From: Pseudomonas sp.
GTDB lineage: Bacteria; Pseudomonadota; Gammaproteobacteria; Pseudomonadales; Pseudomonadaceae
NCBI GenBank assembly: GCA_007713455.1
Contig: VMRT01000004.1
Coordinates: 248,001 to 312,000 of the forward strand
DNA: 64,000 bases
Reading direction: 5' to 3'
Under the pieces are notes generated by a model. That model worked only from the letters and a program-made list of their open reading frames with translations. It did not search any database and was not told the DNA's origin. Positions 21,365 to 30,924 of this stretch are shown piece by piece. How positions within the stretch are numbered: the first letter of the stretch is position 1; every line of letters begins with the position of its first letter. The position numbers and the translations under genes are program-made.

Positions 21365-22117
21365 ATGTCCGCTTTGCGCGTCGAGGTTATCAGCCTTTTC
21401 CCGGATATGTTCGCAGCGATATGTGACTACGGGATTACCAGTCGTGCCGTGAAGCAGGGGTTGTTGCAGTTGAGCTGCTGGAACCCCAGAAGCTACACCG
21501 AAGACCGCCACCAAACAGTGGACGACCGCCCATTCGGCGGTGGCCCCGGCATGGTGATGAAGATCAAGCCGCTCGAGCTTGCCTTGGCTGACGCCAAACA
21601 GGCTGCGGGTGAGACGGCGAAGGTGATCTACCTCTCGCCGCAGGGGCGCCAGCTGAAACAGGCTGATGTCCGCGAGATGGCAAAAGAGGATGCGCTTATC
21701 CTGATTGCCGGTCGCTACGAAGGTATTGATGAGCGCTTCATCGAAGCGCATGTCGATGAGGAATGGTCGATTGGTGATTACGTGTTGTCCGGTGGCGAGT
21801 TGCCGGCAATGGTGCTGATCGACGCCGTGACGAGGCTGCTTCCGGGCGCCCTGGGTCATGCTGGTTCCGCCGAGGAGGATTCGTTCACCGACGGCCTGCT
21901 CGACTGTCCGCACTACACGCGTCCTGAGGTGTATGCGGGTAAATGTGTTCCTGATGTGCTGCTCAGCGGCAACCACGAACACATCCGACGCTGGCGCTTG
22001 CAGCAGTCCCTTGGAAGGACCTGGGAGCGACGCGCCGATCTTCTGGATAGCCGCTCGCTTTCTGGAGAAGAACAGAAGCTGCTGACGGAATACATCCGCC
22101 AGCGGGACGATAGTTAA
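21365..22117 (+). CDS. trmD: tRNA (guanine37-N1)-methyltransferase TrmD
   Basis: 250 residues. Trefoil-knot SPOUT enzyme; conserved LFPDMF near the start, [14 protein letters not shown], and the SAM-binding knot with [10 protein letters not shown] and [14 protein letters not shown]. It methylates G37 next to the anticodon and prevents +1 frameshifting. The frame is open upstream to 21296, but the start [16 protein letters not shown] immediately after rimM fits the family. Confidence 0.97.
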   Translation: MSALRVEVISLFPDMFAAICDYGITSRAVKQGLLQLSCWNPRSYTEDRHQTVDDRPFGGGPGMVMKIKPLELALADAKQAAGETAKVIYLSPQGRQLKQADVREMAKEDALILIAGRYEGIDERFIEAHVDEEWSIGDYVLSGGELPAMVLIDAVTRLLPGALGHAGSAEEDSFTDGLLDCPHYTRPEVYAGKCVPDVLLSGNHEHIRRWRLQQSLGRTWERRADLLDSRSLSGEEQKLLTEYIRQRDDS

Positions 22118-22159
22118 CGTATCGATGGCAACCCACAGGGTTGACCTTAGGAGCACAGC

Positions 22160-22510
22160 ATGACCAACAAGATCATTCAGCAGCTCGAAGCCGAGCAGAT
22201 GAACAAAGAAATCCCGCCGTTCGCACCGGGCGACACCGTTATCGTTCAGGTGAAGGTGAAGGAAGGCGAGCGTCAGCGTCTGCAGGCCTTCGAAGGCGTC
22301 GTGATCGGCAAGCGCAACCGCGGTCTGAACAGTGCTTTCACCGTTCGCAAGATCTCCAATGGTGTAGGCGTCGAGCGTACTTTCCAGAGCTACAGCCCGA
22401 TGGTCGACAGCATCAGCGTCAAGCGTCGCGGTGACGTGCGCAAGGCCAAGCTGTACTACCTCCGCGCGCTGTCCGGCAAGGCCGCCCGCATCAAGGAAAA
22501 GCTGGTCTAA
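22160..22510 (+). CDS. rplS: 50S ribosomal protein L19
   Basis: 116 residues starting [14 protein letters not shown], with the conserved [16 protein letters not shown] and [14 protein letters not shown]19 lies at the 30S-50S interface. AGGAG precedes the ATG. It is the last gene of the operon and is followed by a strong terminator. Confidence 0.98.
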   Translation: MTNKIIQQLEAEQMNKEIPPFAPGDTVIVQVKVKEGERQRLQAFEGVVIGKRNRGLNSAFTVRKISNGVGVERTFQSYSPMVDSISVKRRGDVRKAKLYYLRALSGKAARIKEKLV

Positions 22511-22530
22511 GACTAAGACCGCAGTTCCGC

Positions 22531-22558
22531 AAAAAAGCAGCCCTCGGGCTGCTTTTTT
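22531..22558 (+). terminator. Intrinsic terminator of the rpsP operon
   Basis: AAAAAAGCAGCCC-TC-GGGCTGCTTTTTT is a perfect stem with flanking A and T tracts, 20 bp after the rplS stop. Confidence 0.93.
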
Positions 22559-22706
22559 CGTTTCTAGGGCCTGCTGATTCCGGCGGAGCGAGACTTGTGC
22601 CTGCGATTAGGGCGGCGATCGGATGAAGAGATTCCGATTCGTTTGCGCTCTGGCCGCGTCGGGACGCCTGTGGAAAACTGTTGCACCTCTTCTGATTGAA
22701 GCTGTC

Positions 22707-23603
22707 ATGCCTGCACTCGACGACCCCATCATCGACCGTTACCTCGATGCGCTCTGGCTGGAAAAAGGGCTGGCGGACAATAGCCGCGAGGCCTACCGCA
22801 GCGACCTCGCATTGTTCAACGGCTGGCTGGAGGAGCGAGGCGTTCGACTTGCGACCGCCGGGCGCGAGATCATTCTCGATCACCTCGCATGGCGTCTGAA
22901 CAATGGTTACAAGGCGCGCTCCACGGCGCGCTTTCTGTCAGGCTTACGGGGCTTTTATCGCTACCTGTTACGCGAGGGCGAGATCGCCGTCGATCCGACC
23001 TTGCGCGTGGATCTGCCACGGCTTGGACGTCCCTTGCCGAAAGCGCTGTCCGAAGCCGATGTAGAGGCATTGCTGGCGGCGCCAGATATTGGAGAGCCGT
23101 TAGGTCTGCGTGACCGCGCCATGCTCGAGGTGCTTTATGCCTGCGGGTTGCGGGTTACCGAGTTGATCAGCCTGACGCTCGAGCAGGTCAGCACGCGCCA
23201 GGGCGTCGTGCGAACGTTCGGCAAAGGCAATAAAGAGCGTCTTGTGCCGCTTGGCGATGAAGCTTTGCACTGGCTGGAGCGTTATCAGCGCGATGGTCGT
23301 GATCTCTTGCTCTCGGGCAAGGCCAGTGATGTCCTGTTTCCCAGTCAGCGCGGTGGCCAGATGACACGCCAGACCTTCTGGCACCGGATCAAGCTGCACG
23401 CGAAGGTCGCCGGTGTCGCCGCATCGATTTCACCGCATACCTTGCGCCACGCTTTCGCCACGCACTTGCTCAACCATGGCGCGGATCTGCGCACCGTGCA
23501 GATGTTGCTTGGTCACAGCGACCTGTCGACCACTCAGATCTACACCCACATTGCGCGAGCGCGGTTGCAGGAGTTGCATGCGGCGCACCATCCACGCGGC
23601 TAG
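22707..23603 (+). CDS. xerD: Tyrosine recombinase XerD
   Basis: 298 residues, the same length as E. coli XerD. N-terminal SAM-like core-binding domain (RYLDALWLEKGLADNS) and a catalytic domain with Arg in ACGLRVTEL, Lys in GKGNKERLVP, HTLRHAF, the LGHSDLSTTQ helix and nucleophile Tyr279. With XerC it resolves chromosome dimers at dif. Start MPALDDPIIDRYL at 22707 was chosen; the frame is open to 22623 without family-like sequence. xerD-dsbC is a usual Pseudomonas pair. Confidence 0.95.
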   Translation: MPALDDPIIDRYLDALWLEKGLADNSREAYRSDLALFNGWLEERGVRLATAGREIILDHLAWRLNNGYKARSTARFLSGLRGFYRYLLREGEIAVDPTLRVDLPRLGRPLPKALSEADVEALLAAPDIGEPLGLRDRAMLEVLYACGLRVTELISLTLEQVSTRQGVVRTFGKGNKERLVPLGDEALHWLERYQRDGRDLLLSGKASDVLFPSQRGGQMTRQTFWHRIKLHAKVAGVAASISPHTLRHAFATHLLNHGADLRTVQMLLGHSDLSTTQIYTHIARARLQELHAAHHPRG

Positions 23604-23727
23604 GGCAGAGCGCCGGCGCGGGTAGGCTGGGGTCTCGGCGGCGGCCCAGAGAAGCAGCTAGCAGTTTGTACGGCATGGCTATGATAGGCTCTGCGCCTTT
23701 CCCCGATTGTCGCTGCCAGGAGTTTCC

Positions 23728-24453
23728 ATGGGCGTGATTCGTTTGTTCGCTGCCGCCGTTGCAGGTCTGGCCAGCGTTGTTGTAATGGCCGCCGATCCGG
23801 ATCAGGCGATTCGCCAGTCTTTGCAGAAGATCCAGCCGGACATGCCCATCGAAGCTATTGCTGAGAGCCCGATGCCCGGGGTTTATCAGGTTCAGCTGGA
23901 GGGTGGGCGGCAGCTGTATGCCAGCGCTGATGGGCAGTTCGTCATCCAGGGCTATCTCTACCAGTTCAAGGATGGTCAGGCCGTCAACCTGACCGAGCAA
24001 GCTCAAAGCAAGTCGGTGGCCAAGCAGATCAACTCGATCCCGGCCAGCGAGATGGTGGTGTTCGCGCCCAAGGAACCCAAGACCCATATCACCGTATTTA
24101 CCGATACTGACTGTGGCTACTGCCAGAAGCTGCACAGCGAGGTTTCGCAGTTGAACCGCCTCGGCGTTGAGGTTCGCTATGTCGCGTTTCCGCGGCAGGG
24201 GATGGGTAGCCATGGGGCCAATACCCTGACCAGCGTGTGGTGCGCCAAGGATCGCCAGGACGCCATGAACAAGGCCAAGGCGCGTGAAGATCTGCCCACA
24301 GCCAGCTGCGAGACACCTATCGAAAAGCAGTATCAGCTTGGCCAGATGATCGGCGTACAGGGCACGCCTGCCATCATTCTCGCCAACGGTCAGATGATTC
24401 CCGGCTATCAGCCGGCCGCCCAATTAGCAGAAGTTGCGCTCGCCGCCGAGTAA
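23728..24453 (+). CDS. dsbC: Thiol:disulfide isomerase DsbC
   Basis: 241 residues with a signal peptide (MGVIRLFAAAVAGLASVVVMA). N-terminal dimerisation domain and a thioredoxin-fold domain with active site Cys129-Gly-Tyr-Cys132 and a cis-Pro segment GVQGTPAII. A second cysteine pair (WCAKD...SCETP) matches the structural disulfide of DsbC. It shuffles wrong disulfides in the periplasm and is kept reduced by DsbD. CCAGGAG lies before the ATG. Confidence 0.95.
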   Translation: MGVIRLFAAAVAGLASVVVMAADPDQAIRQSLQKIQPDMPIEAIAESPMPGVYQVQLEGGRQLYASADGQFVIQGYLYQFKDGQAVNLTEQAQSKSVAKQINSIPASEMVVFAPKEPKTHITVFTDTDCGYCQKLHSEVSQLNRLGVEVRYVAFPRQGMGSHGANTLTSVWCAKDRQDAMNKAKAREDLPTASCETPIEKQYQLGQMIGVQGTPAIILANGQMIPGYQPAAQLAEVALAAE

Positions 24454-24548
24454 TGCGTTGAGGCCATTGGTCCGATTCATTCGGGCTGATTGCCGATAGT
24501 GGAACTGGCTGGCCTGATGCCCTAAGGGTCCGAATGAGGAGGGTCGTG

Positions 24549-25064
24549 ATGAAGCTCGAAGGTTCCTGTCACTGTCAGGCTGTGCGGTTCAGCCTAGAAT
24601 CCGCGCAGCCGTATCCTTTCATGCGCTGCTACTGCTCGATCTGTCGCAAGACTGCGGGTGGCGGCGGCTACGCGATCAATCTTGGTGGTGACTATCGAAG
24701 CCTGCAGGTCGAGGGGCGGGAGCATCTTAGCGTCTACCAGGCGCATATCACCGATGCCGAGACTGGCGAGGTAAAGATCAGTGATGGTCGCCGCCACTTC
24801 TGTCGACACTGCGCCAGTGCGTTGTGGTTGTGGGATCCGAACTGGCCCGAGCTGGTGCATCCCTTTGCATCGGCGATCGACACCGATCTGCCCGTCCCGC
24901 CGGAGCACACGCATCTGATGCTCGACTCCAAGGCCAGTTGGGTAGAGCCGCAAGTACAGGGGCATGATCGCTGTTTTGCCGAATACCCGGATGAGTCGCT
25001 CGCGCAATGGCATCAGCGGTTGGAACTTGACGATGGGTGCGCGCCCGCCGCAAGGCGAGGCTGA
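24549..25064 (+). CDS. GFA/CENP-V domain protein
   Basis: 171 residues. Zinc-binding GFA fold: SCHCQAVRF (CxC) at the N-terminus, CYCSICRKTAGGGGYAINLGG, and RHFCRHCASALW (CxxC). The family name comes from glutathione-dependent formaldehyde-activating enzyme, but that catalytic role is doubtful for many members. A GGAGGG 5 bases before the ATG at 24549 fixes the start; the in-frame codon at 24534 is less likely. It sits between dsbC and hom, which I recall as direct neighbours in P. aeruginosa, so it may be a lineage-specific insertion. Confidence 0.82.
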   Translation: MKLEGSCHCQAVRFSLESAQPYPFMRCYCSICRKTAGGGGYAINLGGDYRSLQVEGREHLSVYQAHITDAETGEVKISDGRRHFCRHCASALWLWDPNWPELVHPFASAIDTDLPVPPEHTHLMLDSKASWVEPQVQGHDRCFAEYPDESLAQWHQRLELDDGCAPAARRG

Positions 25065-25150
25065 TTGACTAAAAGCTGCTCCCTTCGTAATGTGCGACTC
25101 TTTTGTCGACCGGCAGGTCCGGTCGTCTCGCTGTGAATGGGGAGTTCAGC

Positions 25151-26455
25151 TTGAAACCGGTGAAAGTTGGCATCTGTGGGCTGGGAACCGTCGGTGGCGG
25201 TACCTTCAATGTGCTCAAACGCAACGCCGAGGAGATTGCCCGCCGTGCCGGGCGCGGAATCGAGGTTGCGCAGATTGCCACCCGGCACCCGAATCCCAAG
25301 TGCGATACCGGTACGACAGCCATCACGGCGGACATCTTCGATGTCGTGAACAACCCCGAAATCGACATCGTTGTCGAGCTGATCGGCGGTTATACCCTGG
25401 CCAAGGAGCTCGTCCTCAAGGCCATCGAGAATGGCAAGCATGTGGTCACCGCCAACAAGGCGCTGATCGCCGTGCATGGCAACGAAATCTTCGCCAAGGC
25501 GTGCGAGAAGGGCGTAATCGTCGCCTTCGAAGCCTCGGTCGCGGGTGGTATTCCGGTCATCAAGGCGATTCGTGAAGGCTTGGCCGGTAACCGCATCAAC
25601 TGGCTGGCGGGAATCATCAACGGCACCGGCAACTTCATCCTCACCGAGATGCGTGAAAAGGGGCGGACCTTCGAGGACGTTCTCAAGGAAGCCCAGGAGC
25701 TCGGCTACGCCGAGGCCGACCCGACCTTCGACGTCGAGGGCATCGATGCCGCGCACAAGCTTACGATCCTGGCGTCCATCGCTTTCGGGATCCCGCTGCA
25801 GTTCGACAAGGCTTACACCGAGGGCATCGCGCGCCTGACCACGGCTGATGTGAATTACGCCGAAGCGCTGGGCTATCGCATCAAGCATCTGGGCGTCGCC
25901 CGCCGCACCGATGCTGGCATCGAACTGCGCGTTCATCCGACACTGATTCCGGCCGACCGCCTGATCGCCAACGTCAATGGCGTGATGAATGCGGTCATGG
26001 TCAATGGCGATGCCGTCGGCAGCACGCTTTACTACGGCGCCGGTGCAGGCATGGAGCCGACCGCTTCGGCAGTCGTAGCCGACCTCGTGGATGTGACCCG
26101 GGCCCTGACCACCGATCCGAACAATCGCGTGCCGCATCTGGCGTTCCAGCCCGACTCGCTGTCCGATCATCCAATTCTGCCGATCAGCGCCTGCGAGAGC
26201 GCCTACTACCTGCGCATCCAGGCCAAGGACCATCCGGGCGTGCTGGCTCAGGTGGCAACCATTCTCTCCGAGCGTGGCATCAACATCGAGTCGATCATGC
26301 AGAAGGAGGCCGAAGTCCAGGACGGTCTGGTTCCTGTGATTCTGGTGACCCATCGAGTGGTCGAGCAGCGTATCGACGATGCTATCGCTGCGTTGGAAGC
26401 CCTCGATGATGTGGCGGACAAGGTCGTGCGCATTCGCGTCGAACAGCTCAACTAA
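25151..26455 (+). CDS. hom: Homoserine dehydrogenase
   Basis: 434 residues from a TTG start (LKPVKVGICGLGTVGGGTF, read as Met); GGGGAG lies 6 bases upstream. Rossmann NAD(P) site GLGTVGGG, catalytic domain with ANKAL and GIINGTGNFIL, and a C-terminal ACT regulatory domain (about 350-430, YYLRIQAKDHPGVLAQVATIL). It reduces aspartate semialdehyde to homoserine for threonine and methionine. The ACT domain implies feedback inhibition by threonine. It is followed by thrC after 83 bp. Confidence 0.95.
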   Translation: MKPVKVGICGLGTVGGGTFNVLKRNAEEIARRAGRGIEVAQIATRHPNPKCDTGTTAITADIFDVVNNPEIDIVVELIGGYTLAKELVLKAIENGKHVVTANKALIAVHGNEIFAKACEKGVIVAFEASVAGGIPVIKAIREGLAGNRINWLAGIINGTGNFILTEMREKGRTFEDVLKEAQELGYAEADPTFDVEGIDAAHKLTILASIAFGIPLQFDKAYTEGIARLTTADVNYAEALGYRIKHLGVARRTDAGIELRVHPTLIPADRLIANVNGVMNAVMVNGDAVGSTLYYGAGAGMEPTASAVVADLVDVTRALTTDPNNRVPHLAFQPDSLSDHPILPISACESAYYLRIQAKDHPGVLAQVATILSERGINIESIMQKEAEVQDGLVPVILVTHRVVEQRIDDAIAALEALDDVADKVVRIRVEQLN

Positions 26456-26538
26456 CCAAGCCGCAGGCCGCAGCTGCAGGACGGAACAGCCTGATACCTG
26501 CAGCGCCAGCCTGCCGCTCGAACCGAAGGTTTGAACAA

Positions 26539-27948
26539 ATGCGCTACATCAGCACTCGCGGCCAGGCGCCGGCCCTGAACTTCGAAGACGTCCTGCTGGC
26601 CGGCCTGGCCAGCGATGGCGGCCTGTACGTGCCGGAGAACCTGCCGCGGTTCACCGTGGAAGAAATTGCCTCCTGGGCCGGCCTGCCGTATCACGAGCTG
26701 GCCTTTCGGGTCATGCGCCCGTTCGTTGCCGGCAGCATTCCGGACGCCGACTTCAAGCGAATCCTCGAAGAAACCTATGGCGTCTTCGCCCATAGCGCCA
26801 TCGCCCCGCTGCGTCAGCTAAACGGCAACGAGTGGGTGCTGGAGCTGTTTCACGGCCCAACCCTGGCGTTCAAGGATTTCGCCTTGCAGCTGCTCGGTCG
26901 TCTGCTCGATCACGTGCTGGCCAAGCGTGGCGAGCGCGTGGTGATCATGGGCGCCACCTCCGGTGATACCGGTTCGGCGGCCATCGAAGGCTGCAAGGCC
27001 TGCGACAACGTCGACATCTTCATCATGCACCCGCACAACCGCGTATCCGAGGTGCAGCGCCGGCAGATGACCACCATCCTCGGCGACAACATTCACAACA
27101 TCGCCATCGAAGGCAACTTCGACGACTGCCAGGAGATGGTCAAGGCCAGCTTTGCCGACCAGGGTTTCCTCAAGGGCACCCGTCTGGTGGCAGTCAACTC
27201 GATCAACTGGGCGCGGATCATGGCCCAGATCGTCTACTACTTCCACGCTGCGCTGCAGCTCGGCGGTCCGGCGCGCTCCGTGGCGTTCTCAGTGCCGACC
27301 GGCAATTTCGGCGACATCTTTGCCGGCTATCTGGCGCGCAACATGGGCCTGCCGATCAACCAGCTGATCGTTGCCACCAACCGCAACGATATCCTGCATC
27401 GCTTCATGTCCGGCAACCGCTACGACAAGGACACCCTGCACGCGTCGCTGTCGCCGTCGATGGACATCATGGTGTCGTCGAACTTCGAGCGTCTGCTGTT
27501 CGACCTGCATGGTCGCAACGGCAAGGCCGTGGCCGAATTGCTGGATGGTTTCCGTGCCAGCGGCAAGCTGTCGGTGGAAGAGGAACGCTGGGCCGAAGCG
27601 CGCAAGCTGTTCGATTCGCTGGCTGTGGATGACGAGCAGACCTGCGCCACCATCGCCCAGGTTTTCAAGGAAACCGGCGAGGTGCTCGATCCGCATACGG
27701 CTATCGGTGTGCATGCCGCGCGCGAATGCCGTCGCAGCCTGAGCATCCCGATGGTGACACTGGGCACCGCGCACCCGGTGAAATTCCCGGATGCGGTGGA
27801 GAAGGCGGGTATTGGCCAGGCACTTGCCCTGCCGGCGCATCTGGCTGATCTGTTCGAACGCAGCGAGCGTTGCACGGTGCTGCCGAACGAACTGAAGGCC
27901 GTTCAGGCCTTCGTTGGCCAGCACGGCAACCGGGGTAAGCCGCTGTAA
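26539..27948 (+). CDS. thrC: Threonine synthase
   Basis: 469 residues. N-terminal MRYISTRGQAPALNFEDVLLAGLASDGGLYVPE, and the PLP lysine in PTLAFKDFALQ (near residue 112), followed by GATSGDTGSAA for phosphate binding. It converts O-phosphohomoserine to threonine in the cytoplasm. The long E. coli/yeast-type (class with N-terminal extension) is seen. It forms a hom-thrC pair and ends at a bidirectional terminator shared with rnt. Confidence 0.96.
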   Translation: MRYISTRGQAPALNFEDVLLAGLASDGGLYVPENLPRFTVEEIASWAGLPYHELAFRVMRPFVAGSIPDADFKRILEETYGVFAHSAIAPLRQLNGNEWVLELFHGPTLAFKDFALQLLGRLLDHVLAKRGERVVIMGATSGDTGSAAIEGCKACDNVDIFIMHPHNRVSEVQRRQMTTILGDNIHNIAIEGNFDDCQEMVKASFADQGFLKGTRLVAVNSINWARIMAQIVYYFHAALQLGGPARSVAFSVPTGNFGDIFAGYLARNMGLPINQLIVATNRNDILHRFMSGNRYDKDTLHASLSPSMDIMVSSNFERLLFDLHGRNGKAVAELLDGFRASGKLSVEEERWAEARKLFDSLAVDDEQTCATIAQVFKETGEVLDPHTAIGVHAARECRRSLSIPMVTLGTAHPVKFPDAVEKAGIGQALALPAHLADLFERSERCTVLPNELKAVQAFVGQHGNRGKPL

Positions 27949-27962
27949 CGCTGCGGTAATAC

Positions 27963-27994
27963 AAAAAAGGCCAGTCGCATGACTGGCCTTTTTT
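27963..27994. terminator. Bidirectional terminator between thrC and rnt
   Basis: AAAAAAGGCCAGTC-GCAT-GACTGGCCTTTTTT is a perfect stem-loop with A and T tracts on both sides, placed between convergent thrC and rnt. Confidence 0.93.
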
Positions 27995-28066
27995 CGTTTA
28001 CAGCGTCGATCTCGACTGCTGGCATTGCAAAGCGGGCCTTCGCCCCGATGCTCCGTATCCCGGACG

Positions 28067-28741
28067 TTACTCGTCGAACTCTTCCCAACCGCCCATTTCT
28101 CGCCAACGATTGACGATGCCGCAGAACAGCTCGGCGGTCTTCTCGGTGTCGTACCGGGCCGAGTGCGCCTCGCGGCCGTCGAAGTCGATCCCGGCGGCCT
28201 GGCAGGCCTTGGCCAGCACAGTCTGGCCGTAGGCAAGGCCAGCGAGGGTGGCGGTGTCGAAGCTGGAGAAGGGGTGGAACGGGTTGCGCTTGATCTCGCA
28301 ACGAGCGATCGCTGCGTTGAGAAATCCCAGGTCGAAGCTGCTGTTATGACCGACCAGAATCGCGCGCTTGCAGCCGGCGGATTTCACCGCCTTGCGCACG
28401 CTGCGAAAGATATCGGTCAGGGCCTGCGATTCGGGCACGGCCATGCGCAGCGGATGGTCGAGCTTGATGCCGGTGAACTCCAGCGCGGCTGCCTCGATGT
28501 TGGCGCCAGCGAAAGGCTCCACGCGGTAGAACAAGGTGTCCTGCGGGTACAGCAGGCCTTGCTCGTCCATGCCGATGGTCACGGCCGCAATCTCCAGCAG
28601 CGCGTCCGTTGCGCTGTTGAAACCGCCGCATTCGACATCGATCACCACTGGCAGGAACCCACGGAAACGCCGCGCCATCGGCGAGCGGGGTTTGCCCGGC
28701 AGGTGCTCTTCGAGCTCGTCTTCGAAGTGTTCTTCGCTCAT
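28067..28741 (-). CDS. rnt: Ribonuclease T
   Basis: 224 residues. DEDDh 3'-5' exonuclease: Asp35 and Glu37 in VIDVECGG, Asp in HNSSFDLGF, and His/Asp in [12 protein letters not shown]. RNase T trims the CCA end of tRNA during turnover and matures 5S/23S rRNA and small RNA 3' ends. The start overlaps the pyrC stop (ATGA), so pyrC-rnt is one operon. [12 protein letters not shown] opening matches the family closely. Confidence 0.95.
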   Translation of the reverse strand: MSEEHFEDELEEHLPGKPRSPMARRFRGFLPVVIDVECGGFNSATDALLEIAAVTIGMDEQGLLYPQDTLFYRVEPFAGANIEAAALEFTGIKLDHPLRMAVPESQALTDIFRSVRKAVKSAGCKRAILVGHNSSFDLGFLNAAIARCEIKRNPFHPFSSFDTATLAGLAYGQTVLAKACQAAGIDFDGREAHSARYDTEKTAELFCGIVNRWREMGGWEEFDE

Positions 28742-29781
28742 GCGTTCGTCTCCAGGCGCCAGTGCAGTCGTTCCCCGGCACGCAGCGGCACGACGACCTG
28801 CTCACCGAATGGCAGATTGGCCGGCACGTTCCACTCCTCGCGCACCAGGGTGATCTGCGTGGTGTTGCGCGGCAGACCGTAGAAATCCGGACCGAAGTGA
28901 CTGGCAAAGGGTTCCAGTTTGTCCAGCGCCTGCCGCTGCTCGAATGCTTCGGCGTACAGCTCGATGGCCGCATGCGCGGTATAGCACCCAGCACAACCGC
29001 AGGCAGCTTCCTTGGCGTGCTGTGCGTGGGGGGCCGAGTCGGTGCCGAGGAAGAACTTCGGGTTGCCGCTGGTTGCGGCATCCAGGAGGGCTTCCTGGTG
29101 AACGTTGCGCTTGAGCACCGGCAGGCAGAAAAGGTGCGGACGAATGCCGCCGACCAGCATGTGGTTGCGGTTGTACAGCAGGTGGTGCGCGGTGATGGTG
29201 GCGCCGACGTTGGTGCCTGCCGCCTGGACGAACTGCACGGCGTCACGGGTGGTGATGTGCTCGAACACCACTTTCAGGGTTGGGAAGCGCGCGGTGACGC
29301 GACTCAACTGCTCGTCGATGAAGTGCTTCTCGCGATCGAAGATATCGATCTCGCTGCGCGTGACCTCGCCGTGGACCAGCAAAGGCAGGCCGACCTCGGC
29401 CATGGTTTCCAGCACGCCGAAGATGTTGTCGATCGCGGTCACGCCGGAAGCGGAGTTGGTGGTCGCGCCTGCCGGATATAGCTTGGCGGCATGCACGAAG
29501 CCGCTGGCCTTGGCCTGGCGGATATCGTCAGAACTGGTGCTGTCGGTGAGATAGAGCACCATCAATGGCGTGAAATCACTGCCGGCCGGCCGAGCCGCCA
29601 GGATGCGCTGGCGATAGGCTTCGGCCTCGTCGGCATTGCGTACCGGTGGCACCAGGTTCGGCATGATGATGGCGCGGGCGAACTGGCGAGCAGCATCCGC
29701 GACGGTGTGGGGCAGGGCGGCGCCGTCGCGCAGGTGGATGTGCCAGTCATCGGGCCGCAGCAGGGTGAGTCGGTCGGACAT
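28738..29781 (-). CDS. pyrC: Dihydroorotase (class II, PyrC)
   Basis: 347 residues, the length of E. coli PyrC (348). Metal ligands His14 and His16 in [10 protein letters not shown], the carbamylated Lys in AAKLYPAG, His in LVHGEV and FEHITT, and catalytic Asp in GTDSAPHA. It closes carbamoyl aspartate to dihydroorotate in pyrimidine synthesis. Start [14 protein letters not shown] at 29781 is preferred to 29844. It is divergent from motY and translationally coupled to rnt. Confidence 0.96.
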   Translation of the reverse strand: MSDRLTLLRPDDWHIHLRDGAALPHTVADAARQFARAIIMPNLVPPVRNADEAEAYRQRILAARPAGSDFTPLMVLYLTDSTSSDDIRQAKASGFVHAAKLYPAGATTNSASGVTAIDNIFGVLETMAEVGLPLLVHGEVTRSEIDIFDREKHFIDEQLSRVTARFPTLKVVFEHITTRDAVQFVQAAGTNVGATITAHHLLYNRNHMLVGGIRPHLFCLPVLKRNVHQEALLDAATSGNPKFFLGTDSAPHAQHAKEAACGCAGCYTAHAAIELYAEAFEQRQALDKLEPFASHFGPDFYGLPRNTTQITLVREEWNVPANLPFGEQVVVPLRAGERLHWRLETNA

Positions 29782-29946
29782 GCAGGGGGTTTCCAGGCGG
29801 GTGAAACGTGCGCGAATGCTACCGGAAAAGCCCGGAGACGGCATCTTGCCTTCGTCTGCCAGGCTTGGGCACTGACCGTGACACGCTCAAGTTTGCCGGT
29901 CGGGCACCGATACCTAGAAGGAATACGCATCCTCTCGGAGTTCATC

Positions 29947-30837
29947 GTGCGCCTGCGCCCCCTCGTACTGTTGTGCCTGCTCGCTTCACCGGCCAACGCC
30001 CTGACATTCCAGACGCGGCTGGAACGGGTGCAATGGCAGGTGGAGGGCGATCAGTTCGAGTGTCGACTGACCCAGCCCATCGCCGGTTTCGGCAGCGGCG
30101 AGTTCGTCAGGCGTGCCGGCGAACAGGCGGTCTTTCGTCTGCACTCGCCGGAGCGCTGGCTTCGCGCCGGCTCGGCGACACTGCTTGCCGCAGCGGCGCC
30201 TTGGCAACCGTCACGCAGTGATATCAATCTCGGCGTGGTCACCGTGAGTGGTGGCGATATTCCGTTCAACAGCACCCAGCTACAGGCCGGGCGCCTGCTC
30301 AGCGGCCTGCTCGAAGGGCGTAGCCCGGTGGTTCGGCATCGCACCATGCACGGCGGCGATACCCTGGAGATTCGCCTGTTGCCGGCGCGCTTCGGCAAGG
30401 CTTACGAGGACTACCGCGCCTGTACGGCCAAGCTGCTGCCAGTCAATTTCGATCAGGTGCGCCAGTCGCAGATCGGTTTCCCGAGCAGCGATGTGGTGCT
30501 GGACGCTCAGGGGCGCGCCAGGCTCGATGTCGTTCTGCAGTACATGCGCGCCGATCCCAATGTGAATCGCATCGAACTTGATGGCCACTCGGACAACAGC
30601 GGCAATCGCCTGCTCAATCGGGATCTGTCGCGCCGTCGCGCACTGGCGGTTCAGGAGTACCTGGTCGCCAACGGCATAGCACTGGAGCAGATCACCCTGC
30701 GCTTCCATGGCGAGCGCTATCCGCTGGTGGCCAACAGCAGCGAGGCCAATCGCGCGAAGAATCGGCGTGTCACCTTGCGCCTGGCGCGAGAAGCGGCGCC
30801 TCCTGCGCCCTCGGCTCCCGCCGTCCCGTCGTCTTGA
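29947..30837 (+). CDS. motY: Flagellar stator-associated protein MotY (OmpA family)
   Basis: 296 residues from a GTG start, with signal peptide (VRLRPLVLLCLLASPANA) and CGGAG upstream. N-terminal MotY domain (TFQTRLERVQWQVEGDQFEC) and a C-terminal OmpA-like peptidoglycan-binding domain (IELDGHSDNSGN, NRAKNRRVTLRL). MotY forms the T ring around the flagellar basal body and helps recruit stators in Pseudomonas and Vibrio. Position between pyrC and argG is as I remember for P. aeruginosa motY. No other flagellar gene is nearby. Confidence 0.9.
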   Translation: MRLRPLVLLCLLASPANALTFQTRLERVQWQVEGDQFECRLTQPIAGFGSGEFVRRAGEQAVFRLHSPERWLRAGSATLLAAAAPWQPSRSDINLGVVTVSGGDIPFNSTQLQAGRLLSGLLEGRSPVVRHRTMHGGDTLEIRLLPARFGKAYEDYRACTAKLLPVNFDQVRQSQIGFPSSDVVLDAQGRARLDVVLQYMRADPNVNRIELDGHSDNSGNRLLNRDLSRRRALAVQEYLVANGIALEQITLRFHGERYPLVANSSEANRAKNRRVTLRLAREAAPPAPSAPAVPSS

Positions 30838-30924
30838 TTGCCGCCGCAGCGGCGCGCCCCTGTAAAAGCCAGCCCATGACCGGTAGAATCGCAGGCTTTC
30901 CGTACAACCCGTGGAGCTGATGGC

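Noticed and set aside
24454-24548. TCATTCGG ... CCGAATGA inverted repeat between dsbC and the GFA gene
   Set aside because: Only 8-bp arms about 55 bp apart, with no other promoter feature; expected by chance in a window this size.
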